Shown here piece by piece: positions 1 to 6,426 of a DNA stretch of 8,869 nucleotides. Position 1 is the stretch's first letter, and the number at the start of each line of letters is the position of its first letter. The notes below the pieces were generated by a model. That model ran no database searches. It was given only the letters and a program-made list of their open reading frames with translations, and was not told the DNA's origin. The stretch covers positions 1 to 8,869 of the forward strand of contig JBEKOB010000124.1 of assembly GCA_049522195.1 (NCBI GenBank). The letters are read 5' to 3'. The stretch comes from UBA9647 sp049522195. Lineage in GTDB: Bacteria > Bacteroidota > Ignavibacteria > UBA10030. A program made the translations under genes and the position numbers.

Positions 1-2026
1 TGATGGCGCACTTGAACTGAAGCCCATAATTGTCCCAACGTTTGGGGACGCTTCCTAATCCAATGTCGAACACTGTCCCCGATTTCAACGGCTTCATCAT
101 GTTCATGTCCGGCACCATGGCCCATTCACCTTCGAAGTAGTTGAATGTGACGCCGTTAATCTTCGGATCGACCATCATGAAGTTTGTCGTGACCGGATTG
201 CTCGTCTTACCTCCGGGAAGCACAAGCATTGCTTTCAGTGTCACGTCCCCTTTGATGGGGATGGGTTTCGAGTACTGGGGTGAGGACGGAGTTGGATCGT
301 CTCCATTTACGGTATAGCAGAGTGCGGCACCTGGTACCGGGCTCGTGATTGCCGCCAGGGTATCATGGAAGATGATTTTGCGACCGCCTATGCCGAGCGG
401 AGTCGGGACACGGAAGTTGACGTCACGGTATCCCATTCGCTGATACTGCGGCGTCATGCGTCCCATGAAATCCTTGAAATTCCGTTGCGATTTCTCAGAC
501 CAGACAACCTCACTCAGAGCCATCATTCGTGTTGCTGCCATGTATTCAACCTGCCGGTAGTTGGGCATCCATTCAGTCCATACATTCCCCTGCGCCCCCA
601 GCACGTGCCTCGCCTGATCGGCAGTAAGTTCAGACGGAACTGGTTCATAGGAATACACCGAATCGATCGGGAGAAAACCGCCAATCGCCTTTGGCTCGCC
701 AGCGACTCCTTGATAATAGTCAAAGTAACAATACGACGTAGGAGTCATGACGACGTCGTGGCCAGATTTCGCCGCTTCGATTCCGCCATCAATTCCGCGC
801 CACGACATGACGGTAGCTCTTGGAGCGATCCCTCCTTCGAGGATCTCGTCCCAACCCACGAGCCGTTTTCCGTGCTTCTCAAGGATCTTCTCGATTCTCT
901 TCACGAAGTAGCTCTGTAATTCCTCCTCGCTCTTCAGGCCATTCGCCACCATGCGATCCTGGCATCGTTTACAGTTGCTCCAGCGGAGTTTCGGACATTC
1001 ATCGCCGCCGATATGGAAGAATTGCCCCGGAAACAGGGCGGTAACTTCGGTTATCACATCTTCGAGAAACTGGAATGTCTTTTCACTCCCGGCGCAGTAG
1101 ACGTCGTTGTTCACGCCCCACTCCGTTCCGACCTTGAACGGACCGCCTGAACAAGAGAGCTCAGGATAGGCTGCCAGAGCTGCGAGTGAATGGCCCGGCA
1201 TTTCAATTTCGGGAACAACTGTGATGAAGCGTTCCTTCGCATAGGCGACGATCTCGCGCACATCGTCCTGTGAATAGAATCCGCCGTGAGGCGTGAAGTC
1301 CATCATCGTCTCCCGCCTCCATGCGCCGACAGTCGTCAAACGTGGATATTTCTTGATTTCTATCCGCCACCCCTGGTCCTCCGTGAGATGCCAGTGAAAC
1401 GTGTTCATCTTGTACGAAGCAATCAGGTCGATATAGCGTTTAACGGAGTCTTTCGAGAAGAAATGTCTTCCCACATCGAGATGCATTCCTCGCCAGCTGA
1501 ATCTCGGCTTGTCCTCGATTCTTACACACGGAACCGACCATACGGTGCCAGGACTTACCTGAGTTCTCTCTATTTCGACTGGCAAGAGTTGGTACAATGT
1601 CTGGACCCCATAGAACACACCCGCAGCAGCAGAACCCTCGATATGGACGGCTTTCTTCGTCACGTTAAGCCGATAGTCTTCGGGCCCGAGATTCGCATTA
1701 TCAACAAGTGTCAGAACAATTGCGTCTGAAGATGCCTTACTCTCTTTTTGAGGAGTAGCCGGGATCGCGAGTCCGGTAGCAGCAGCGAGCCTGGCAGAGA
1801 GTTGTCCGGCGATCATCTGCAATTCTCTTGAATCGCCGACGTAGCACACTTTTGTGGACTTAGTGAGAAGAAACGCTCCATCATCCATCTTCAACGAGAG
1901 AGGTTTCGGAATGATCGAGATCGTTTGTTCTTTTTTATCATTTGTCATGGTGTTTCCAGAGCAAACAATGAAGGTCGTGAGAACCGTGAGAAGAAGATTT
2001 CGCAGAAAAGTAGTCAGGATTTGCAT
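1..2026 (-). CDS. GH20 beta-N-acetylhexosaminidase, secreted (3' end outside window)
   Basis: This enzyme removes terminal N-acetylglucosamine or N-acetylgalactosamine residues from chitin-like or glycoprotein glycans by substrate-assisted catalysis. The frame is open for 675 codons and runs off the left edge. Residues 1-22 form a hydrophobic signal segment; Cys22 could be a lipobox cysteine, but the preceding F-I-V is atypical. A GH20b-type N-terminal domain spans about 36-168. The catalytic barrel spans about 172-512, with FSWRGMHLDVGRHFF (176-190), HWHLTEDQGWR (211-221), PEIEMPGH (272-279) and the catalytic Asp-Glu pair in HIGGDECPK (D342, E343). Residues about 555-605 match a chitobiase/hexosaminidase C-terminal domain (YTVNGDDPTP), and further sequence follows up to the edge. 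The ATG at 2026 starts 43 bases after the permease stop with no clear ribosome binding site; Met27 is a less likely alternative start. Position last in the sugar-uptake operon suggests it releases the sugar outside the inner membrane. Family certain; exact substrate not. Confidence 0.93.
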   Translation of the reverse strand, partial: MQILTTFLRNLLLTVLTTFIVCSGNTMTNDKKEQTISIIPKPLSLKMDDGAFLLTKSTKVCYVGDSRELQMIAGQLSARLAAATGLAIPATPQKESKASSDAIVLTLVDNANLGPEDYRLNVTKKAVHIEGSAAAGVFYGVQTLYQLLPVEIERTQVSPGTVWSVPCVRIEDKPRFSWRGMHLDVGRHFFSKDSVKRYIDLIASYKMNTFHWHLTEDQGWRIEIKKYPRLTTVGAWRRETMMDFTPHGGFYSQDDVREIVAYAKERFITVVPEIEMPGHSLAALAAYPELSCSGGPFKVGTEWGVNNDVYCAGSEKTFQFLEDVITEVTALFPGQFFHIGGDECPKLRWSNCKRCQDRMVANGLKSEEELQSYFVKRIEKILEKHGKRLVGWDEILEGGIAPRATVMSWRGIDGGIEAAKSGHDVVMTPTSYCYFDYYQGVAGEPKAIGGFLPIDSVYSYEPVPSELTADQARHVLGAQGNVWTEWMPNYRQVEYMAATRMMALSEVVWSEKSQRNFKDFMGRMTPQYQRMGYRDVNFRVPTPLGIGGRKIIFHDTLAAITSPVPGAALCYTVNGDDPTPSSPQYSKPIPIKGDVTLKAMLVLPGGKTSNPVTTNFMMVDPKINGVTFNYFEGEWAMVPDMNMMKPLKSGTVFDIGLGSVPKRWDNYGLQFKCAI

Positions 2027-2069
2027 TGGAGGACTGGAATAATGGAATTGTTGGAAGGGAATTAACTCA

Positions 2070-3017
2070 CTACTGACGATTTCGGTGTCGGAGACGATCG
2101 AGAGCCACGGCGATCACAATGATGGCACCGGCGACGATTTCCTGAACCCAGTTGGGAAACTCCATCTTCGTGCAACCGTTTCCGACGGTTGTCATGATCA
2201 GCGCGCCCACGAGGCTTCCGAGAATCGTACCTTCGCCACCCGCAAGGCTCCCTCCACCAATGACGACAGCAGCAATGATATCCAGCTCCATTCCGGAAGC
2301 TGTCGTCGGATCGCCGACGGTCAGGTAGGAGAACTGGAGGACTCCGGCCAGCGCTGCGAATCCGGATCCGAGGATATACACCAGGAGCTTCGTACGCTCA
2401 ACGGGGACACCGCAAATCCGTGCGGCCACTTCATTGGATCCCACGGCGAACATGTACCTTCCCGGCTTCGTGTATTTCAGAACAACGCCGATGAGAACAG
2501 CAAATATCAGCATCATCCAGACGCCTGGAGGAAGAAGCATCCAGGCTTGATCTTCGGTGAGCGTATTCAGGAGCTTCGTGAGCCAGGTGCCTGGCGTGAC
2601 AATCATCTGTTCGTTCGCCAGACCTTTTGCAGCACCGCGAAGAGCACCCCACATGCCGAGCGTAACGATAAAGGGAGCAAGGCGGAGGCGAGTAATGAGG
2701 AGACCTATCATCGACCCGCAGATCATACCCGCAACAACACCACCACCAGCCGCGACCAACGGTGGGGCACCGAGGTTGAGGAGGAGTGCAACCACGACAG
2801 TGGTCAGCGCGATGACCGAACCGACAGACAGGTCGATCCCTCCACTGATGATGACCATCGTCATCCCCAGAGTGGCCGTGCCGACGACTGCCGTTTGCAG
2901 GAGCATCAGCTGGAGGTTGCTGACCGTTGCGAACTTACCCGGCGTCAGCACAGTGAACAGCACGAAAACAAAAGCCAGACCCACGAGAGGTCCGAGCCTT
3001 CTAAGCCAGACTTTCAT
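2070..3017 (-). CDS. RbsC-type sugar ABC transporter permease
   Basis: This is an inner-membrane permease of the ribose/xylose/autoinducer-2 class (BPD_transp_2 family), 315 residues, the usual length. It is almost wholly hydrophobic, with about eight to ten membrane segments starting at residue 8. Signature stretches are GGIDLSVGSVIALT, near residue 60, and the cytoplasmic-loop motif GGGSLAGGEGTILGS, near residue 253, both typical of RbsC-like permeases. Such permeases normally dimerise and are driven by a duplicated RbsA-type ATPase, which is absent from this window. The ATG at 3017 lies 23 bases after the stop of the mutarotase-like gene; no strong Shine-Dalgarno is seen, so translation may be coupled. 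Its binding-protein partner is encoded two genes upstream. The transported sugar cannot be read from the sequence; the neighbouring hexosaminidase suggests an amino sugar, while the dehydrogenase end at the right edge hints at a deoxy sugar. Confidence 0.93.
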   Translation of the reverse strand: MKVWLRRLGPLVGLAFVFVLFTVLTPGKFATVSNLQLMLLQTAVVGTATLGMTMVIISGGIDLSVGSVIALTTVVVALLLNLGAPPLVAAGGGVVAGMICGSMIGLLITRLRLAPFIVTLGMWGALRGAAKGLANEQMIVTPGTWLTKLLNTLTEDQAWMLLPPGVWMMLIFAVLIGVVLKYTKPGRYMFAVGSNEVAARICGVPVERTKLLVYILGSGFAALAGVLQFSYLTVGDPTTASGMELDIIAAVVIGGGSLAGGEGTILGSLVGALIMTTVGNGCTKMEFPNWVQEIVAGAIIVIAVALDRLRHRNRQ

Positions 3018-3040
3018 TCAATTCGACGAGAGTATAGGGA

Positions 3041-4261
3041 TTACTTTTTCAGGCCGTTTTTGATTTCATCCAGTCCAACACCCAGTGTCGCCCGGGCAAT
3101 CGCGTCGAGGTCGGCGTCTGATCCCTGCAGATGGATCGTCCGGCTGACGTGAGTTCCGCTCGCATTCGGTTTCAATGACAGTGCGGGAGAGGATGTCTCG
3201 AGCTCATAGAATCTTCCCAGCTGTGCGGCGCCAGGTTTCGGCGGACCATCATTGTAGCTGTTGATAACATCGCCGCCGAACGGTTTCTTCTGGATCTCCC
3301 ACATGGAATTCACGTAGTCGACCGCACCCTTTGGGAACGTGAGCTGGACGAGCGTTAAAACTTTGTTGAGCGCATCATAACTTCCCAGCATCGGCTTTGT
3401 ACGCAGTGGCGGTATGCCGATCTTGCTCCGATAGTTTGCATCCGCGGCGAAATAGATCATCCCGTCTTTCACAACCAGGCGATCCGCAGGCACTTCGCCG
3501 AAATACGTATCATTGACGATGGGGCCCAGCTTGGCTTCATCCCCCTTTGCAAATGGGATTGCAATCGTCGTGGCTGGCGAGGCATTGAACATTCCCAGGA
3601 TCCAGATAGAGAGCAGACCCCCTTGCTTGGTCCATGCTTTTGAGCCCGTGTTTTTGATCGAGTTCACGGATTCATACGCGACGATTTTTATGTCGGGCTT
3701 GAGAGCGACCCCCAGGTACTTCTGAGCTGATTTTGCATTGAGCAGCCGGATTTCGCGGCTCACTTCGAGATTGAATGTCGTGCCCGAGTAATTCGTCAAT
3801 TGAATTGTCTTACGACAAACCACGTGATCTGAACTCTTGCTCACCAGCTCGAACGGTTCTGTATCGACGGAGGCGGGAGTTTGCCAATGATCGAGGTCGA
3901 AGGCGTCCCCTTTCTTGAAAAAGACGGAAAATTGTCCGCCTTCAGGACCGATCCAGAATCGATCTTCGCCGCCATACACATTGATATGCGGTTGCGTCTT
4001 GCCCGATGAGATAAGGTCGCGATTGACCCATCCATAACTGAGGCCGTTTGATCCTCCGGCAGTGCTGGTCATGACTCTGCACTGATATGCCGGGATTACC
4101 GCAACTTGTGTCGAGGATGACTTGTCAGAGAGAACGATGACATCCACGTGCTTCTTCAGGAATGCAACATCGTCCCCGAATTTCGGGGAACCCGTACCTT
4201 GAGCAAATGCGGCTTGAGTGACCATGGCAAGCACCGATATTGTAAGTCCGAAGAGTTTCAT
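3041..4261 (-). CDS. secreted mutarotase-like protein of unknown function (DUF6786-like)
   Basis: The protein has 406 residues and begins with a clear type I signal peptide (hydrophobic 3-18, cleavage likely after AFA at 18-20), so it should be periplasmic or exported. The rest is beta-strand rich. It carries short conserved-looking stretches, WIGPEGGQF (103-111), SYNDGPPKPG (335-344), GRFYELETSSPALSL (349-363) and HVSRTIHLQG (371-380). The pattern of an ELE/ELETSSP segment followed by a histidine strand recalls the galactose-mutarotase-like fold. From memory it resembles the DUF6786 family, but I could not check this. Its gene sits between the sugar-binding protein and the permease, with gaps of 21 and 23 bases, so it probably acts on or senses the sugar being imported. 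It has the best ribosome binding site in the operon. Function unknown; an anomer-converting or sugar-binding role is inference. Confidence 0.8.
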   Translation of the reverse strand: MKLFGLTISVLAMVTQAAFAQGTGSPKFGDDVAFLKKHVDVIVLSDKSSSTQVAVIPAYQCRVMTSTAGGSNGLSYGWVNRDLISSGKTQPHINVYGGEDRFWIGPEGGQFSVFFKKGDAFDLDHWQTPASVDTEPFELVSKSSDHVVCRKTIQLTNYSGTTFNLEVSREIRLLNAKSAQKYLGVALKPDIKIVAYESVNSIKNTGSKAWTKQGGLLSIWILGMFNASPATTIAIPFAKGDEAKLGPIVNDTYFGEVPADRLVVKDGMIYFAADANYRSKIGIPPLRTKPMLGSYDALNKVLTLVQLTFPKGAVDYVNSMWEIQKKPFGGDVINSYNDGPPKPGAAQLGRFYELETSSPALSLKPNASGTHVSRTIHLQGSDADLDAIARATLGVGLDEIKNGLKK

Positions 4262-4268
4262 TGTACTT

Positions 4269-4274
4269 CCTCCT
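4269..4274 (-). promoter_or_regulatory. Strong ribosome binding site of the mutarotase-like gene
   Basis: AGGAGG on the minus strand lies seven bases before the ATG at 4261. It fixes that start and shows that this organism uses Shine-Dalgarno initiation, which matters for judging the starts of the restriction-modification gene. Confidence 0.9.
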
Positions 4275-4282
4275 GCAATAGA

Positions 4283-5233
4283 CTATTGGGGACCAAGAAG
4301 TTTTTTGATTTCGGGTGTGTTGAGGTTTTCCCGTGTTATCAGGCGCACGCCAGTATCGATCGTCTTTGGAACCTGTTTTCCCCGGATAGAGGCGACAAGC
4401 GTCTTCACCCCTTCATATCCCATCTTCGTGGGGTCTTGTGCCACGAGCGCATCGATTTCCCCCTTCTCTAATGCTTCGATGAGCGGTGGGGAAGTGTCGA
4501 ACCCGACGAATCTTATTTTTCCTGCCAGGTTGCTCTGCCTGAGCGCCAGGAGCATTCCGAACGTGGATGATTCATTCGGGGCGAAGACGCCATCGGCCTC
4601 CTTCAGCTTGTCGATGATATTCATTGAGGCAGTTTTGGCTTCTCCGGCAGTGGCTCCGGCATATCGATTCTCGACGGTAAGTTTAAGCCCCGGACTCGCA
4701 TGTATTGCTGACACAAATCCATCCTCGCGTTCCTGTGTGCTCGCCGATCCTACCTGATAGCGCAGGAGAACGATCTTCCCCTTTCCATTCAACAGCTTGC
4801 CAAGGTACTCTCCACCGAGTGACCCACCTTTTTTGTTATCCGTCGCGACGAAGCTGACGAAATCTTTCCCCGCCTCTCCCTTCAGAGCGCTGTCGAAGAT
4901 AACAACAGGGATTTTCTTGCTCACAGCTGTTGCCACAGGACGCTGCAACGCAGTGTTGTCCAGCGGAGCGAGAACGATGCCCGAAACTCCTTCCTGGATA
5001 AACTGCTCGACGATGGCGATCTGCTGTGCCCGGTCATTTTCCTTGAGAGGTCCTTTCCAGATGATCTCAACTCCGAATTCCTTCCCTGCCGTCTGTGCAC
5101 CGGCCTCTACAGATTTCCAGAAGATATGCGTCGTCCCTTTAGGTATGACAGCGATCTTCAGTTTCGGCTGTGCAAGAAGGAATCCCGAAAAAAGTCCCCC
5201 CAAAATAATACCGACAACGATGCGCACTTTCAT
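4283..5233 (-). CDS. periplasmic sugar-binding protein, RbsB family
   Basis: This is the soluble substrate-binding component of a sugar ABC importer (Peripla_BP_4 class), 316 residues, normal length. A signal peptide covers residues 1-21 with likely cleavage after LLA; there is no lipobox cysteine, so the product is free in a periplasm. The two-lobed fold is visible from KIAVIPKGTTHIFW (26-39), IVLAPLDNTAL (86-96), IPVVIFDS (108-115), TDNKKGG (131-137), the hinge-side GVFAPNESSTFG (215-226) and VGFDTSP (243-249). Likely sugar contacts are D114, N220, D246 and Q266, by analogy with ribose-binding proteins. The ATG at 5233 has GAGGG seven bases upstream (5241-5245). The gene starts 34 bases after the proline dehydrogenase stop and precedes the mutarotase-like gene by 21 bases. 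It should feed the permease at 2070-3017. Ligand unknown. Confidence 0.93.
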   Translation of the reverse strand: MKVRIVVGIILGGLFSGFLLAQPKLKIAVIPKGTTHIFWKSVEAGAQTAGKEFGVEIIWKGPLKENDRAQQIAIVEQFIQEGVSGIVLAPLDNTALQRPVATAVSKKIPVVIFDSALKGEAGKDFVSFVATDNKKGGSLGGEYLGKLLNGKGKIVLLRYQVGSASTQEREDGFVSAIHASPGLKLTVENRYAGATAGEAKTASMNIIDKLKEADGVFAPNESSTFGMLLALRQSNLAGKIRFVGFDTSPPLIEALEKGEIDALVAQDPTKMGYEGVKTLVASIRGKQVPKTIDTGVRLITRENLNTPEIKKLLGPQ

Positions 5234-5267
5234 AAAAGAGCCCTCAAGGAATTGATGACCTGCATTG

Positions 5268-6194
5268 TTACGATGAGAACATCTTCCTCACAACAAACCA
5301 GACATTCGCCGGCCGTTCGGCCAACCTACGAACGTACCAGGGGAACCAGAAGCTCCCATAGCTGATAAGCACACGAATTAAATATCCGTCTCGCGCCAGT
5401 CGCTGCTGTTCATTCGTCTGGATCCCGAACAGCAGATGGAATTCATACTCAGCCTTCTTGACTCCCGATCGGTCAGCTTCCTTCTGAATCAGTCGGATCA
5501 ACTGTGTATCGTGTGTTCCGACAACGAGCTTTGCCCCGTTCCGCGCCTGGGCCAGCGTCGCTTTGCAGAGCTTGAAGAAGTTCTCATCGACATCGGATTT
5601 CTTCCTGAATGCGACCGACGGCGGCTCCTTGTAAGCCCCCTTCACAAATCGAATCGCAGGTTTGTGAGGAAAGAGGCTTTCGAGATCCTTCTCCGTCCTG
5701 TACAGGTAGGCCTGCAAGCACAGCCCGACATTTGGATTGTTTTTCCGCACCTTTGTATATACATCAATGGTTCGATCGACATACTGGCTCTGCTCCATGT
5801 CGATCCAGACCATGTTATTGAGCGCCTTCGCTTCAGCGACGATCGCCAACAGGTTCGTGACACAAAAATCCTCGTTGAGATCGAGACCAAGGTGCGTCAA
5901 TTTCACAGAGACGTACGTGTCGAGGCCGCGCTGGTTGATCTGACGCAACATCTCGACATAGTGCACCACTTCCTGCCTTGCCTCACGGTCGTCGGTAACG
6001 TTTTCGCCAAGGAGCGTGAACACTGTATTGATAAACTGCGGCTTCAGTCGCTCCGCCGCCCTGAGGGCATCTTCCAGCAGCTCACCCGGCATGAAACGCG
6101 AGACTGCACGTCGGATGAACTTGTATTTCGGCAATGCCTGACGGAGTTTGCGGTTTTCCGAAATCCAGAGTAGCACGTTCCGAGCCAGCGCCAT
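5268..6194 (-). CDS. proline dehydrogenase, monofunctional
   Basis: This FAD enzyme oxidises L-proline to 1-pyrroline-5-carboxylate and passes the electrons to the quinone pool, usually at the inner membrane face. The 308-residue product has the size of the single-domain PRODH class (Thermus/Bacillus type), not of bifunctional PutA. Barrel motifs are SVKLTHLGLD (96-105), IDMEQSQY (131-138), LCLQAYLYRT (158-167), RFVKGAYKEP (182-191), GTHDTQ (226-231) and FHLLFGIQ (252-259). The proline-carboxylate arginine signature RRLAERPAN is at 289-297. The start is set at ATG 6194 because GGAGG lies six bases before it; the TTG three bases further upstream would leave only three bases of spacing. No pyrroline-5-carboxylate dehydrogenase is visible nearby. 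It is 34 bases upstream of the sugar-binding protein gene and is probably co-transcribed with it, an unusual pairing. Confidence 0.93.
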   Translation of the reverse strand: MALARNVLLWISENRKLRQALPKYKFIRRAVSRFMPGELLEDALRAAERLKPQFINTVFTLLGENVTDDREARQEVVHYVEMLRQINQRGLDTYVSVKLTHLGLDLNEDFCVTNLLAIVAEAKALNNMVWIDMEQSQYVDRTIDVYTKVRKNNPNVGLCLQAYLYRTEKDLESLFPHKPAIRFVKGAYKEPPSVAFRKKSDVDENFFKLCKATLAQARNGAKLVVGTHDTQLIRLIQKEADRSGVKKAEYEFHLLFGIQTNEQQRLARDGYLIRVLISYGSFWFPWYVRRLAERPANVWFVVRKMFSS

Positions 6195-6200
6195 CAAAAA

Positions 6201-6205
6201 CCTCC
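6201..6205 (-). promoter_or_regulatory. Ribosome binding site that fixes the proline dehydrogenase start
   Basis: GGAGG on the minus strand is followed by TTTTTG and then the ATG at 6194. Six-base spacing favours this ATG over the in-frame TTG at 6197. Confidence 0.8.
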
Positions 6206-6426
6206 ACTTGCAACCACATAGAAATCTCGGTGCTGCCTGCGAACTTGCGTAGTTTAGTTTTGGGTACCCAATCCTTTTTGCGGTGTAATCCTAGGTCTAG
6301 CAACTATTCAATCTGTCCGATCAAATCAGTTGGTCACGGGTACCTTTGCGTTTCGTGATCAGACACTCTCAAATGACGTCATCGATCCAAAGCCTGTTGC
6401 TTGAACTCCACGCCGAGTTGTGTTTC
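6206..6426. other. Spacer between restriction-modification and proline dehydrogenase genes
   Basis: No coding frame of note is seen. The spacer contains the 12-base palindrome TTGGGTACCCAA at 6260-6271, a second GGGTACC at 6338-6344, and the 10-base palindrome ATGACGTCAT at 6373-6382. A five-base stem (AACTC/GAGTT) lies just after the restriction-modification stop but has no T run, so it is not a convincing terminator. The length, the longest gap in the window, makes this the likely place for a promoter driving the proline dehydrogenase and sugar genes, but I could not find a good -35/-10 pair. Confidence 0.5.
6260..6271. promoter_or_regulatory. 12-base palindrome, possible operator
   Basis: TTGGGTACCCAA is a perfect palindrome about 66 bases upstream of the proline dehydrogenase ATG. 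Its position would suit an operator for the downstream operon, but a 12-base palindrome alone is weak evidence. Confidence 0.25.

Noticed and set aside
365..1729. Plus-strand open frames at 365-919 and 1286-1729
   Set aside because: Both are antisense to the GH20 gene, which is open on the minus strand from 2026 to the left edge with intact catalytic motifs.
1961..2026. GH20 protein as a lipoprotein anchored at Cys22
   Set aside because: The residues before the cysteine (F-I-V) do not fit a normal lipobox, so only a general signal segment is claimed.
2085..3152. 355-codon plus-strand open frame
   Set aside because: It lies antisense to the well-supported permease, is very rich in His, Asp, Glu and Arg with no recognisable domain, and is the usual mirror of a hydrophobic gene.
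5436..6173. 245-codon plus-strand open frame
   Set aside because: It is antisense to proline dehydrogenase, whose motifs are unambiguous; the plus-strand product has no recognisable features.
6405..6420. Hairpin after the restriction-modification stop as terminator
   Set aside because: The stem is only five base pairs (AACTC/GAGTT) and lacks a T tract.
6195..6426. Sigma-70 type promoter for the proline dehydrogenase operon
   Set aside because: Candidate -35 boxes such as TTGATC and TTGAAT exist on the minus strand, but none has a reasonable -10 box at 16-18 bases.
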